From: Boletus sp. NGJ | Lineage: Eukaryota; Basidiomycota; Agaricomycetes; Boletales; Boletaceae | Reading direction: 5' to 3' | NCBI GenBank assembly: GCA_019096195.1 | Contig: JAGTXK010000106.1 | Span: 1-64,000, forward strand | Length of the DNA: 64,000 nt | In this document: piece by piece, positions 11,101 to 22,500 of the stretch | How the letters are laid out: each line of letters begins with the position of its first letter | Position numbering within the stretch: the stretch's first letter is position 1 | The notes under the pieces: generated by a model | Told to the model about the DNA's origin: nothing | The model's database searches: none | What the model saw: the letters and a program-made list of their open reading frames with translations, nothing else | Position numbers and translations under genes: made by a program

Positions 11101-12335
11101 CCAGGCTGCTCTCTTCTTTTTTGTTCAAAAGAAGAACAGAAAACTTGGGCCCTGCCAAGACTATCAGTATCTCAACAGACATATCATCAAGAATACATAC
11201 ACTCTCCCTTTAATCTCTAACCTTCTCAACAAATTAAAGAGATCATTGATCTTTACCACATTTGACATATGGTGGGGATACAACAATGTCCTAATCAATC
11301 CAAAAGACCAATAAAAGGTAGCCTTCCTCACATCTTAAGAAAGTGTTAAGGATAACCCTAGTGGAAAGAATAAAAACTTACCATGCATCTCAATCAACAT
11401 ATTAGGAGATATGCTGAAGGAACACAAGAGACCATTCTCAATGAACTCGAAAGAACTGGTGTCCTCAAAATCACAAATAACAATGGGATGGCCTATTGAA
11501 AGAGCTTTATGTATATCAAGGACAAGATCAAATAGCTGTCTGTATGAAGAGCAATCAAGAAACTTGATGTATGAGCTTTCAGAAAATGCTTGCAGGAACA
11601 AAGCAACACAACAAACATATGCATTGTTAAAACTGGAGATGTATCTATAGATATTCTGTGATGGTCAAAGCCACAAATGGTTAGATCTTCTCCTGATGGC
11701 AGAATTCGCCCATAACTCCACATCACATATAGTCACTGGAAAATCCCCCTCTTCCCTCATGCTGGAATATGAACCACGATCCTACCCCCCTCTCAGACAA
11801 ACCTTCCTTTCCATGTTAGAACAATGACTCTCTTCCATTGAGGACACATGGAAAGAAGCAGAAGCTGCACACAAAATCACCCAATTATAAATGAAAGAAC
11901 AAATTCTCTTGTGATTCAAATCCTGGAAAGTAGGAGATGAAGTATGGTTAGAAGCCAAGAATCTGAAACTTCAGGTCCCATCCAAAAAACTCTCTCCAAA
12001 ATGAACTGGTCCATTTGAAATCACACAAGTAGTCTCTTCTGTTACATTCTGACTCCAACTACTTCCCCAATGGAGGATTCATAATATGTTTCATGTGTCC
12101 CTACTTTCTCCATACTGGGAAACAATGAAACATGGCCCCAATTTCATGAAACCACCTCCAGAACTTGTTGGAATAGAAAAAGAATACAAAGTGGACAGCA
12201 TCATTAACCATCAGAGAATTTTGGGTCAAAGGCAATATCTTGTGCATTGGAAAGGATACACCATCATAGAATGGACTTGGGAATTAGAGTCCAATCTAGG
12301 AAACACCAAGACAATCCTTAGAAAATATTAAAAAA
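11090..12335 (+). mobile_element. Old Ty3/gypsy (chromovirus) remnant
   Basis: This is a fossil of a Ty3/gypsy element. Recognisable parts in order are a reverse transcriptase fragment (about 11150-11330, with the block YTLPLISNLLNKL and a WGYNN motif), the C-terminal part of an integrase (about 11690-12100, with EFAHNS and VWLEAKNLKL) and a chromodomain (about 12170-12330, with YLVHWKGY). It is truncated and broken many times, with an unrelated-looking stretch between the RT and integrase parts. No LTRs or target duplication can be assigned with confidence. It is much older than the element at 18886-25591. Confidence 0.75.
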
Positions 12336-12339
12336 TGGT

Positions 12340-13340
12340 ATAAACTCTGAATGGAGTTCTAATGCCACAACAAGATCTTACCTCCCTGCTGATCACTATA
12401 TCCTGTGTCTCCCAAGCTCTCACCCAAGCCCGCCTCCAAGTCCATTATCTGGACATTGAAATTGGAAAGCACATCCTTCAATACTAGTACTATTGCCCCA
12501 TCAACTATTGCCCATACCACCACCAGTGGTAAATGAGTATCATCCCCATTTCCACATGGCTTCAATGACTTCCCCTTTATATCCGAAGATCCTTCTATGC
12601 CTCCATTCTAGAGAAACCTTCCACCATGTGGACTCTCAAGTCCCTCCCCTTCTTTAACACTGATGAATTACTCCTTCAACTTGTCAAGATCTTCAGTGCA
12701 TATACCAATATTTGATCCTTTCTCACCAGATTCCTCTTACCATGTTTCTTGAAAGCTTCAATCTCTGTATTTCCCTTCTCCTTCTATCCATCATTAACAA
12801 CCATCTTCACTCCATTCTCACATCAATGTCGCAAAAAGAGCATGCACTTTTCTTCACCCATTCCCCCACCCCAAACATCATGATTGACACCTAACATAAC
12901 AGGGGGCTTCGCCCCCCCTCCCTTGCTTCATTTGGGGGGTCCCCCATGTAACCTAATCCATACTGAGTGAAATGCAAGAAGAATCACTCTTACCCATCAG
13001 ATTCTCCTTGGAAGTGGAAGCTCTAATGGATCTCATCTGCTCTTATCAAGAAGAATTAGATCAGAGAGATTGGACTCTGACAGCACCTTCATCAATGATG
13101 GATTCACTACTACCTCTTCCACCTCTCGACATACCTCCTCCATATCCACTACTCTCTCCTCAGTTGTTTCCCAGTCCACTAGACAGGTCCATTGGCAACC
13201 TTGCCTGGTCTTTGCAGCCAGGTTACCTTCCTACCCCAAAGATCATGTTTCCACTCCATTGGAAATTATTACAATGAGGAGTCCTCCTCCTTCCTCCATT
13301 TTCCTTTCCAAACCTGGAGTCCCACCCACTCACCCCAATA
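12340..13340. other. Repeat-derived stretch, no gene
   Basis: Downstream flank of the Ty3 remnant, Pro/Ser-coding in several frames but without motifs. A G/C hairpin built on GGGGGCTTCGCCCCC lies near 12902-12920. Confidence 0.4.
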
Positions 13341-14311
13341 CTGTTACAAGTGAGGATGCTTTTTCTTTAGCTCCTCCTCGTCTCTCCTACCCTCTGGGAC
13401 AATCTTCTTTTTGACTCTTTCAATACTGCCAGTAGAACACAGGAAAGCTCCCTCTTCTAGGACAGGACTTTCCTGGGATTTATCAGGGACATTCCCATGC
13501 ACCGCCGCCTCAGCTGTGCACACAGACTTCTCATCTTGATCCATAGACAATGCCTCCTCAGCTGTGTTCTCTCATACACAGCCTCATATTTTCAAACCTC
13601 ACTGCCTCATTGCCTATATACCCTTGTATAGTAGTTTCTAGTTAGGTTACCCACAGCCTCCCCTAAAGTACCCAAGAGTTATATATAGCAAGTACAAAGT
13701 GCCCATGTGACTCTAATCTAGATTTACACAATCTATCATGTACTTCCTCCCATCTTGGTTCCACCTCACTTTGATCTTCTCGCTAGATCTAGAAGCCATC
13801 TCCGCTCTCATCACCTTCATAATCTTCACAATCATGACAACCCTCCCGCTCACTGTTCGACTTGTAATTGCCCATGAGTACAGCACTTGTCCTTACTGTT
13901 AGGGACAGCTTAAGCACCCATTCAGGTTCAGTGTTGTACCTGTGACTAGAGGCATCACCACCACCTAGGTTCTCACAGACATTTGAGACAGCTGCACCCT
14001 CGCATTTGCTACTAGTCCATCAGGACTTCACCACCGAATATAGTAAGCAAGACACCAGAACTTGCCACCAGTCTGCCAACAAGAAGCTTTGGGCTTTGGC
14101 ACTTTGAGATAAAGCTGTCAGCTTGGGCAACAGGCATCCCTATCAATCGGGAACTTGTCATTGCACTCAGACATACTCAAGGTTGCAGCCACCAGTACAA
14201 ATGCCGCTGAGCTCCCTGTAGAACAGGAGAATACAAGGAGAGTCTGTTAGGCAGCTCTAGTCCATCCTCTGGTCTGGCCTACACAGTACGTGTCAAGTGT
14301 TACCATTAATG
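13340..14311 (+). repeat. Duplicated ~960-bp repeat, copy 1
   Basis: Matches 14670-15632 along most of its length with substitutions and small gaps. The last ~410 bp begin TGTTAGGG (about 13898) and end TAATGTAACA, which fits an LTR. The shared sequence before it fits the 3' end of an internal region. It is probably the 3' end of an old LTR element present twice. Confidence 0.65.
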
Positions 14312-14669
14312 TAACAAATACTTCCAATGCAGTGAATAGTAATCCCAATCTCCTGAAAACCCCCCAATCCATTGAACATCCCACTTGATGTTTCAAATGT
14401 CACAGCACCAGTCACATCTACATTCACTGCTTCTGATACTGTTGCCTCCTTTGCCATCTGGATGCTCCTGGACATCCTCAATATCACTGCCCCTGCCAAT
14501 AATGCACCAATTGCAAAGGTATGGGCCATGGAAAACAGATCTGCATTGGAGGCAATGTCTTCTATGATGCCACCTGGGACCTTTTAAATTATGAGGTCAA
14601 TGACAGAGATAGAAGTGCCTGGGATGGAACTACAGACATACATAGAGGGTAATGTTATGAGTGAGAATG

Positions 14670-15632
14670 GGGAGTACACTTTTTCCCTACCTCCCCCTCA
14701 CCTCCCCTCTATCCTCTGGGACAACCTTATATTTGACTCCTTTGACTTCAACACTGGCCATAATGGAGCACAGGAAAGCTTTCCATTTGAAACAAGGAAC
14801 TTTCCTGGGACTTACCAGGGACCTTCCTGCACACTGCCATCATGGCTACACAAGGCAGTGTGCACTGACTTTCTGACTTGATTCATAGACATTGCCTCCT
14901 CGGCTGTGTTCTCTCATACACAGCCTTGTATTCCCAGATCTTCACCACCTCCATGCCTATGTTTCCCAGTTAGGTTATCTGAAGCCTCCCCTAAAGTACC
15001 ATAGAGTTATACATATAAAGCATGCACAAAGTGCCCATGTAACTCTAACCTAGATCTACACAATCTATTGTATACTTCTCTTCATCTCAGTTCTGCCTTG
15101 CTTCAATCTTCTCACCAGATCTGGAAGTCATCTTGCTTGTTCTTGCCGCCCTCATCTTTGTAATTGTGGCCCTTGTCTCACTCACTGTTGGAGGTGATAC
15201 TTCTTCCACTTCCAGCACCAGTCCTTGCTGTTAGGGTTGACCTTAGCCACCACTCAGATTCAATATTATACCTGTAACTAGGGGCATTACCACTGCTCAG
15301 GTTCTCATAGAAGTTCATGGTAGCTGCACCCACACACCTGCTATCTAAACCATGGGACTGTGTCACTGGATAATAGCAAAACACCAGGACTCTACCACTG
15401 GTCTGCTATTAAAAAGCTTCAGGCTTCAGAAAGCCTTTAGCTTGGGCAACTTGCATCCCTATCAATTGGAAACAGGTCATCACACTCAGACATATTCAAG
15501 GTTGCAGCCAGCAATACAATTGCCACCAAGCTTCCTGTAATGGGAGAATATAAGGAGGGTCTGGTAGGCAGCTTTAGTCCATCCTCTGATCTGGCTTATA
15601 TAGTAAGTGTCAATGGTTATATACTAATATAA
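14670..15632 (+). repeat. Duplicated ~960-bp repeat, copy 2
   Basis: Second copy of the unit at 13340-14311, again with a possible LTR from about 15229 to 15632 (TGTTAGGG to TAATATAACA). The spacer between copies (about 14312-14670) has no clear origin. Confidence 0.65.
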
Positions 15633-15639
15633 CAATATA

Positions 15640-15720
15640 TAGTAGATTGTATAGATCTAGGTTAGAGTTACATGGATGCTTTGCACAGGCTTGGGGTAAC
15701 CTAACAAGAAAATACTACAT
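15640..15720 (-). repeat. Inverted partial copy of the 13.6/14.9-kb repeat
   Basis: The reverse complement of this stretch matches a block inside both duplicated units (around 13630-13740 and 14960-15070), with a deletion. It directly abuts copy 2. Confidence 0.5.
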
Positions 15721-16419
15721 ATAGGAGTGATGCAGATGTTTCTTCAAGTGCAGTCATCAGAGATATGCTCAGTTTGCAGAATACTATTGATATTTCTGGT
15801 AATGTTGACATGATCCCTCACTATGTTGAAAGATTAACCCTAATCTAACCCTAAGATCAGAAAGAGGGCCAGATAATACTTTGGTGGCTGCAGGTGATAA
15901 TGAAGACATCTGAACATTCATTAACTTTGATTCTCACTAGATACTAGTATGTATTTGTGTATTTACAATTTTGTGCTACAACTTGGTACACTGCCATTAC
16001 TTACTATGCTGGCAACAGACCCTGCATTATACATTATGCATTCCCATCATTGGCCAAAGACACCCCATTATAACATTATTTTTGGCAATGCAATGACCCC
16101 TGTGTTACATATTACATTGCCTCCATACAGAAGGCTATAGTATAGCACATATGTCACATGCAAAGAGTCTGACTTGGTCTGTGGTATGTACCTGCATCAA
16201 TATTGAGTTCTACATGGTGCAAGGTTTTTTTATGACTACCACTGACAAGCTGGTTGATTTCAACTTAAACCACCAACTGGTGACTTACTATTCATGACCA
16301 ACAATGAAAGATGAAGTTGTACATATATATGGGAGATACTGAATTAGAACTTGACAACAAGGGGAACACTTCAGATTTACATGCTGCATAATGATATAGC
16401 TATGTGATATGCAAGCAAG

Positions 16420-16580
16420 AACTTGATAACCAATATGAGGAGCATGTGGTCAAACTTGCAAATGCCCAGGCTGACTTTATGCAAGAGCAGGAACTCAAAA
16501 AGCTTGACATCCAGCTCAAAAAGCAGGAGGAATGGGCCTATGATCATTAGATTGAGGTGCTTTGCTTGCAAATCCAGTAT
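16420..16580 (+). pseudogene. Harbinger-type accessory protein relic
   Basis: A frame with the coiled-coil text EEHVVKLANAQADF and QELKKLDIQLKKQE resembles the C-terminal helix of the Myb/SANT-like accessory protein that accompanies PIF/Harbinger transposases. It is interrupted by stops and lies about 0.5 kb from the transposase relic on the other strand. The assignment is inference from composition and position. Confidence 0.4.
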
Positions 16581-17083
16581 CAACACATTATACATACATA
16601 TCACTGGTATTAACACCTGCTACTACTAGTTCCTCATTTGCCACAGGTCCAGATTTTTTATCCTCTTTATCATTCCCACCTGTCTTGCCATTGTTGCTGA
16701 TTGTCCCCTCTATTGCCAAATCTGCTAGCCCATCTTCATCCTCAGCTTTTCCATCATCATTCTCCAGGACTAGTGGTATCTAGTTATTCTGGATCCATTA
16801 TGAATCAAATAAACCAAGTGGTATTTTTTTTTAATATTCACCACATCTGTCTGATTGTACCCTGGTGGTGTCTATTGTCTATTGCATTGGACCAAGTGGA
16901 CCAAGCAGTGTATTTTTTTTTGATATTCACTGTGTCTTTTCAGTTGTTTGTTGCACCAGATCAAATGGATCAAGCAGTGTATTTCTCTTTTCTATGTGTT
17001 CACCCAATCTCACTCCTTGTATGCAGTATGTTCATATTAGTAGGTGCAAAATATATGTAATGTATCATTCCCCACCATTTGTA

Positions 17084-17880
17084 TCAAATTCCAAGTGTGG
17101 CAAATAGGTCTTGCATTAACTCTGCACAGAAGCACTGTCCTGATGTACCATCAGGAATTTCTACAACCACCAGATCTGCATCTCTATGTAGGTCACAAAT
17201 TTTATCTTGTGCCCATCTTGTTGACAACTGCCTACCCAGCATCTCCTTAAACTGGATTATCATACCATGAGGTAAGATACAGCACTGCACCCAATGTACT
17301 ATATATATATGTTGTGTTGTCCTGTGATCAGATGTGAATACCAAGCTTACAAAGTGACTGAACCTTCCTTTCAGCATTGCAAACGCATATTCCACACACA
17401 CACAAACCTGGAGCCATGTCATTGCTTGTTTTAACTGAGAAATCACACTCACCAAGATGCTGATTATATATTTTTTGTGGTCATGATAGTGTCATTGTTC
17501 ATGTTGCCTTAAAAGGCACAATGCATTATGGTCTTGTAGAATAAGCACTATCTGCCCACATCCAATGACCCCTAGGAATCTGCACCTCTAGATCCTATGC
17601 TATCTCTGTTTCCTGAAATGCATAAGTATTATGGATGCTCCCAGGGTGGCCTGAGCCATAGTCAACAACAAGTAGATTATATGGCATCACAATGATCTGT
17701 TATGATATCTCAGCACTTAGCAACCATGCAACAACAGTATGTTTCCCACACACCTGATGGTTTAACAAATATTTTGATTTTCTGTCATAGAACATCTTCC
17801 CATATCAAGACAGCTTCTCAAATATGTTAATTGTTGATCCATTTGCAGCAAAATCCCACCTCTCCATGCAGCACACATCA
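17084..17880 (-). pseudogene. PIF/Harbinger-type DDE transposase, decayed
   Basis: Read on the minus strand, this contains GHPGSIHNTYAFQETEI, then RGHWMWADSAYSTRP (about 17545-17660), and later VCVEYAFAMLKGRFSH with CCILPHGM (about 17270-17410). These match the usual layout of the DDE_4-type Harbinger transposase: a catalytic Asp in the WADSAY block, and the E-x-A-F-x-x-LKGRF block carrying the catalytic Glu. Frameshifts and stops separate the blocks, so it is dead. The N-terminal helix-turn-helix part is not recognisable. No terminal inverted repeats could be fixed. Confidence 0.7.
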
Positions 17881-17929
17881 GTAAAAACAGAACTAACTAT
17901 CCAGTACTGGACAGTACTGGATAGTAACA

Positions 17930-18095
17930 TAGTGCTCATAGTGAGGGTCCAACTGGATAGTGGTTTGATAGTACTAGATAGTGTCCCATAGTCTATTCAT
18001 AGTGTGGCCATAGTCTGTCATAGTATTCTCATAGTACTTTCATAGTGGTTATAGTTATGCCATAGTATACATAGTGCTTCCATAGCGGCTTAGCA
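17930..18095. repeat. ATAGT-rich cluster
   Basis: About 15 copies of ATAGT, most as CATAGT, occur at irregular spacing within ~165 bp. It lies just upstream of the Harbinger transposase relic, where subterminal transposase-binding repeats would be expected, but a low-complexity origin is equally possible. Confidence 0.6.
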
Positions 18096-18164
18096 ATCAT
18101 AATTCTAGTTCTAATCCTAATCCAATTTCCAGTCAAATCTAATTTCTAATTTAATCAAATATTA

Positions 18165-18200
18165 ATTCTATTGATCCTAATCCTAATCCTAATCCAAGGG
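18165..18200 (+). repeat. Short TAATCC repeat
   Basis: Three to four TAATCC units in a row, with degenerate units from about 18110. Simple repeat. Confidence 0.7.
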
Positions 18201-18504
18201 GGGTTGAAGGGGACTTGCCACCAAAAGGGAATGGAAATAGGATATACCAAGGGGATGGAAATGGAAATGGGCCAAGGAGATAGGAACACCAAGGAGGAGG
18301 ACAGTATCGCGAGTGTGAGGACAGGCAGAGGGGACAAGAATAAAAATACCATGCCAAGAGGGAGAGGATGGGGATAGAGAAAAGCAAGGGGAATTTAGCC
18401 GAAAAGGGATTAGATTGAGTGATGGCAGGGTGGGAAAAGGGGATGTGGGAACAGTGTGTGGGAGTGGAGATGGTGAGACATATAAATACACCCTATCCTG
18501 TAAA

Positions 18505-18790
18505 CATATTTGGAACACATGCCATCCATTTCCAGAGTGCTGGCTAATTGTTATAATCATTGGCCAATTGTCCCCTCCTTCTTCCTCAACTTGCAAATAT
18601 CAATTCACACACTGGTACAGGTGCCTAGAAAAGGTTTCCCCTATTTAGCACACAATCCTACAATATGTTCTATCCATTCCCAGAATACTGGCTAATTTAT
18701 ATTAAGCACTTACCAACTTCCTCCCCCTTTTCTCCTACTAAGCTATATCAATTCAGGGACATGCACCAGTGGCATGTAAATAATAACCCC
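18505..18790 (+). repeat. Diverged tandem duplication, ~150-bp unit
   Basis: The stretch at about 18510-18630 recurs at about 18660-18785. Shared blocks are built on CCATT(T/C)CCAGA, CTGGCTAATT and TATCAATTCA. No coding content. Confidence 0.5.
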
Positions 18791-18880
18791 CACCTCCCAT
18801 AGTGTTATGAACCTGTTAGGATCCACACCACAAGGCTCAGCTGACTTGCAGGCTACACAAGTCCTGGCTTAACGAATAAG

Positions 18881-18885
18881 GTGGG
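18881..18885 (+). repeat. Target-site duplication GTGGG (left)
   Basis: GTGGG directly precedes the 5' LTR and is repeated directly after the 3' LTR at 25592-25596, marking the insertion of the chromovirus. Confidence 0.9.
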
Positions 18886-19558
18886 TGTTACGATTCCCTC
18901 GTACCACTGTCTTTTTCCCTTTTCCCTTACATCTTTGGGAACTCATGTTGGATACTCGTCCCTCCTATCCTCGTATCCCCTGAGACTCCCCGCCCCTACT
19001 ATAGAGCCCCCTCTTCTTCTCTGGAACCTCCACCACGTACTCCGCCTTCCTTACTAACTTCCCTTCATACCTACCGATATCCCCACCGTTCCACTAACCC
19101 CTATGCCTATACCATAGGCCCTTGCTAACCCCGCGTCTACTTGGCTCTCTCTCCCTTACGTACATAAACCCCACCCTAGTACAATGTCCGCTAAGTAGAA
19201 CCTACTCAATCTACTCTCACATTGTCTCCGGGATCTCTGCGAGTCCTCGTCCTCCTCTTGACTGGACGCTCGTCCTTTAACCGCTTGAACTCCGGTAGCT
19301 TACCCAGCTACTCGACACTCTGGTAGCTTATCCAGCTACTCGTCACTCCGGCAGTCTATCCAGCTGCTTGTCACTCTGGTAGCCACTCCAGCTACTCGTC
19401 CTTGTGAGACCCATCGTGGTTCTCAACCTCTGCTAAGGAAGACCCTTGGCATCTGCGTCTCCGGCGGCCTCTCCACCGCTCGTCCTTTGTCAACGTCACT
19501 CAGTGAGTGTGCGTCACCTTTGAGTCTACGACCGCCTCTCCCCGAGTCAGTCGTAACA
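18886..19558 (+). repeat. 5' LTR of the chromovirus (673 bp)
   Basis: Begins TGTTACG and ends CGTAACA, so the ends are short inverted repeats. It contains four ~28-bp tandem units at 19291-19402, each carrying GTAGC...GCTAC-type inverted ends. The likely transcript start is near 19193, if self-priming is correct, with an A/T-rich ACATAAA about 30 bp upstream. Confidence 0.95.
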
Positions 19559-19560
19559 AA

Positions 19561-19571
19561 AGGTTCTACTT
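19561..19571 (+). other. Primer-binding site, self-priming type
   Basis: The 11 bases starting 2 nt after the 5' LTR are the exact reverse complement of 19193-19203 inside the LTR. No tRNA 3'-end complement (TGG start) is present. This is the arrangement known from Tf1 and related self-primed elements. Confidence 0.7.
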
Positions 19572-22500
19572 GACCCACGAGGTTACCGCCGCGTAATCCT
19601 CCACCATTACCTTCCGACGCCCAGGTCTTGATCCGAGTTGGTGGCGGACCCCTTCATCCACACCACTTGAAACCGAATCCTCTGACACTAATGGGAGCGA
19701 TCCTTCTAGTGACCTTGACCTTGACCTTGATCTACCATCCCAACAACAACAGGACGCTGCCCTTGACCTGTCGCAACATTTTGCTTCAGGACTTCGTATC
19801 CCACGAAACCCCACCCCACCATCACCTACCCCAGTAACCGCTACCCCCTCATTCTCCCTGCCACCACCCTGGCATGTCCACCGTTAAACCCACCGAATTG
19901 CGCATTGCCGCCCCAGAACCCTTTACCAGGACTTACGACACCTCTACGCAATGGCTAAATGCAGTCTTGCTGTACCTTCACGTGAACAACAAGGTTTACG
20001 ACAATGACGACAAGCGAATAGTCTTCGCTCTGTCCTATATGACCAAAGGATCCGCCCTTACCTGGGCTAACACCTATCGCCAGAATGCCATTTCCCCCAC
20101 TGGTATTACTCTAGGAACTCTCCTGGACTTCGTCACCACCTTTGAAAAGGCCTTCAAACACCATGACACAACAGGCAACGCCATCGCCTGGCTCTCCACA
20201 AAACGTATGGTCAAGAAGACCAACAATACCTACTCTCCCACTCTGATGGAGTATACCTCCGAGTTCCAGAACCACGCTGCCCTCGCTAAGATCACGGACC
20301 CTAACGTCCTGATCGGATACTACTCCGCTGGCATCCCTGCCGGCCTCATGAGACGTGTCATGTCCATGGACACCGTCCCCACCACCATCGACGAATGGTA
20401 CTCCAAGACCATTCACTTCCAGACCCAATGGGAACGAGCCGACGAGATCACCAAAAGGTACAACAAACCTTCGGCTCACACTTACACCTCGTTCTCCACC
20501 ACCCCCGCCACTAAACCCCGAGACCCCAACACCATGGACGTTGACGCTATCTCTGTCCCAAAACTCACCCCCGCCAAATAGAAACGTTGCTTCGAAAATA
20601 AGCTCTGTTTCCATTGCCGACAACCCGGCCACACCACCGCCACCTGCCCTGTCTTCGCCAATACTCGACCAAAGGAGAAGAAGGTGCGGATAGTCAAGGA
20701 AGTAGTTGAAGAGTCCGACGACAAAGTAGTTGGAAGCGTCTCTTCGGGTTTTTAAATCGGGAAACGAACCCAACGCACGTTTCCCCTAATACTGTTCACA
20801 ATGTAACTGTAACATCCACGTCCAAAGGAATTGCCATCCCAGTTTCAGTTTACATCCCCTCGCGATCAGCTAAAGCTGTTGACACCAACGCCCTCATTGA
20901 TAGTGGTGCAGAGATCTCCTGCATCGACTACCAATTCGTCAGACGCCATAACCTTCCTACTACGCGTCTCAAAACCCCCATCCGTGCCCGGAACGCCGAC
21001 TTCTCCCTCAATAAGAACAGTGACATCAAGTTCTTATGTGACCTCTTCCTCTCCATCAAAGGAGTCCTCACCCGTGTTTCCCTACACATTCTCTCTTGTA
21101 AACGGGAGAACATCATTCTCGGACAACCTTGGCTCCAGAAGACTAACCCGACTATCAACTGGAAGGCCAATACGCTTATCCTCGATTCCTCCGTCGACCA
21201 ATCCGACGACCTCTACTGCCTCCATAGCAAACCTCTCCTGTCCCACGTCGACATCCCCATCGACGAAGAACCTTCGGAATACCCCGACCACGTTGACATC
21301 AACCTTACGACGTGCCACCATCTTCGTGGTTTCCTCCAGAAAGAAACTGACGAACGAGAGTACCTGAAGAATGCTAATCGAAATCGTGTTCTTCATCGAA
21401 TCATCCGTGGTGCATACTCCTACGTAGCCCAACCTGTCATATCCAAGATCACTGTGGCCACTGAACTCGCCCAAGCAGCTGAGTTGGCCAAACCTAAGAA
21501 AACCCTTCCCTCGGAATATTCCGAGTTCTCCTCCGTCTTCTCCAAAGAAGCTACGGATCACGTTCCCCCATCCCGACCTTATGATCACGCTATCAATCTT
21601 AAGGAATCCTTCATCCCTAGGATCGGGAAAGTCTACCCTCTGTCCCCCACTGAAATCGCAGCCACTGACGCCTTCATTGACGAAAACCTCGCTTGCGGAA
21701 AGATCCGCCCCTTGAATTCACCCCATGCTTCTCCTTTCTTCTTCGTCAAAAAGAAGAATGGTGACCTTCGTCCCTGCCAGGACTACCGTTACATCAACGA
21801 ACATACTGTTCGTGATGCGTACCCTCTCCCCCTTGTCTCAAATCTCATCGACAAACTTTGAGGTGCAACTACGTTCACCAAGTTTGACGTGCGATGGGGT
21901 TACAACAACGTTCGGATTAAAGACAGCGACCATTGGAAAGCCACCTTCATCACTCACAAGGGTCTCTATGAACTGACTGTCATGTTCTTTGGACTCTGCA
22001 ACTCCCCCGCCACTTTCCAGCGGTTCATGAATGACTCTTTCTGCGACATGATAGCCGAAGGTTGGCTCATCATCTACATGGACGACCTCCTCGTCTTCTC
22101 CCCCGATGAAACAACCCACACTGAGCGCACGAAGCGTGTCCTCCAACGAATGGTCGAGCTTGACCTCCATCTCAAGCTCGAGAAGTGTGACTTCACAGTC
22201 AATGAAGTGGAATACCTTGGGATGATCATCTGTCCCAACTCACTCTCTATGGATCCCGTCAAACTCGACGGCATCGCGAAATGGCCGGTACCCGCCAAAG
22301 TCACCAGCGTTCGCTCCTTCCTTGGCTTCGCCAACTTCTACCGGTGATTCATTCCCGAATACTCCACTATCGCCCGTCCCCTCATTGACCTCACATGCCA
22401 GAACCATCCCTGGGACTGGACCCCCGCTTGCCAGGACGCTTTCGAACACCTCAAATGTCTCTTCCTGGCCAAACCCGTTCTCCACCTCCCTGACTTCTCT

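Noticed and set aside
11335-11601. Minus-strand frame resembling the start of a JmjC-family protein
   Set aside because: It lies within the old Ty3 remnant, shows no HxD core, and the likeness rests on a few residues.
18110-18200. TAATCC run as a telomere-like sequence
   Set aside because: The run is too short and too degenerate, and the fungal telomere repeat is TTAGGG-like.
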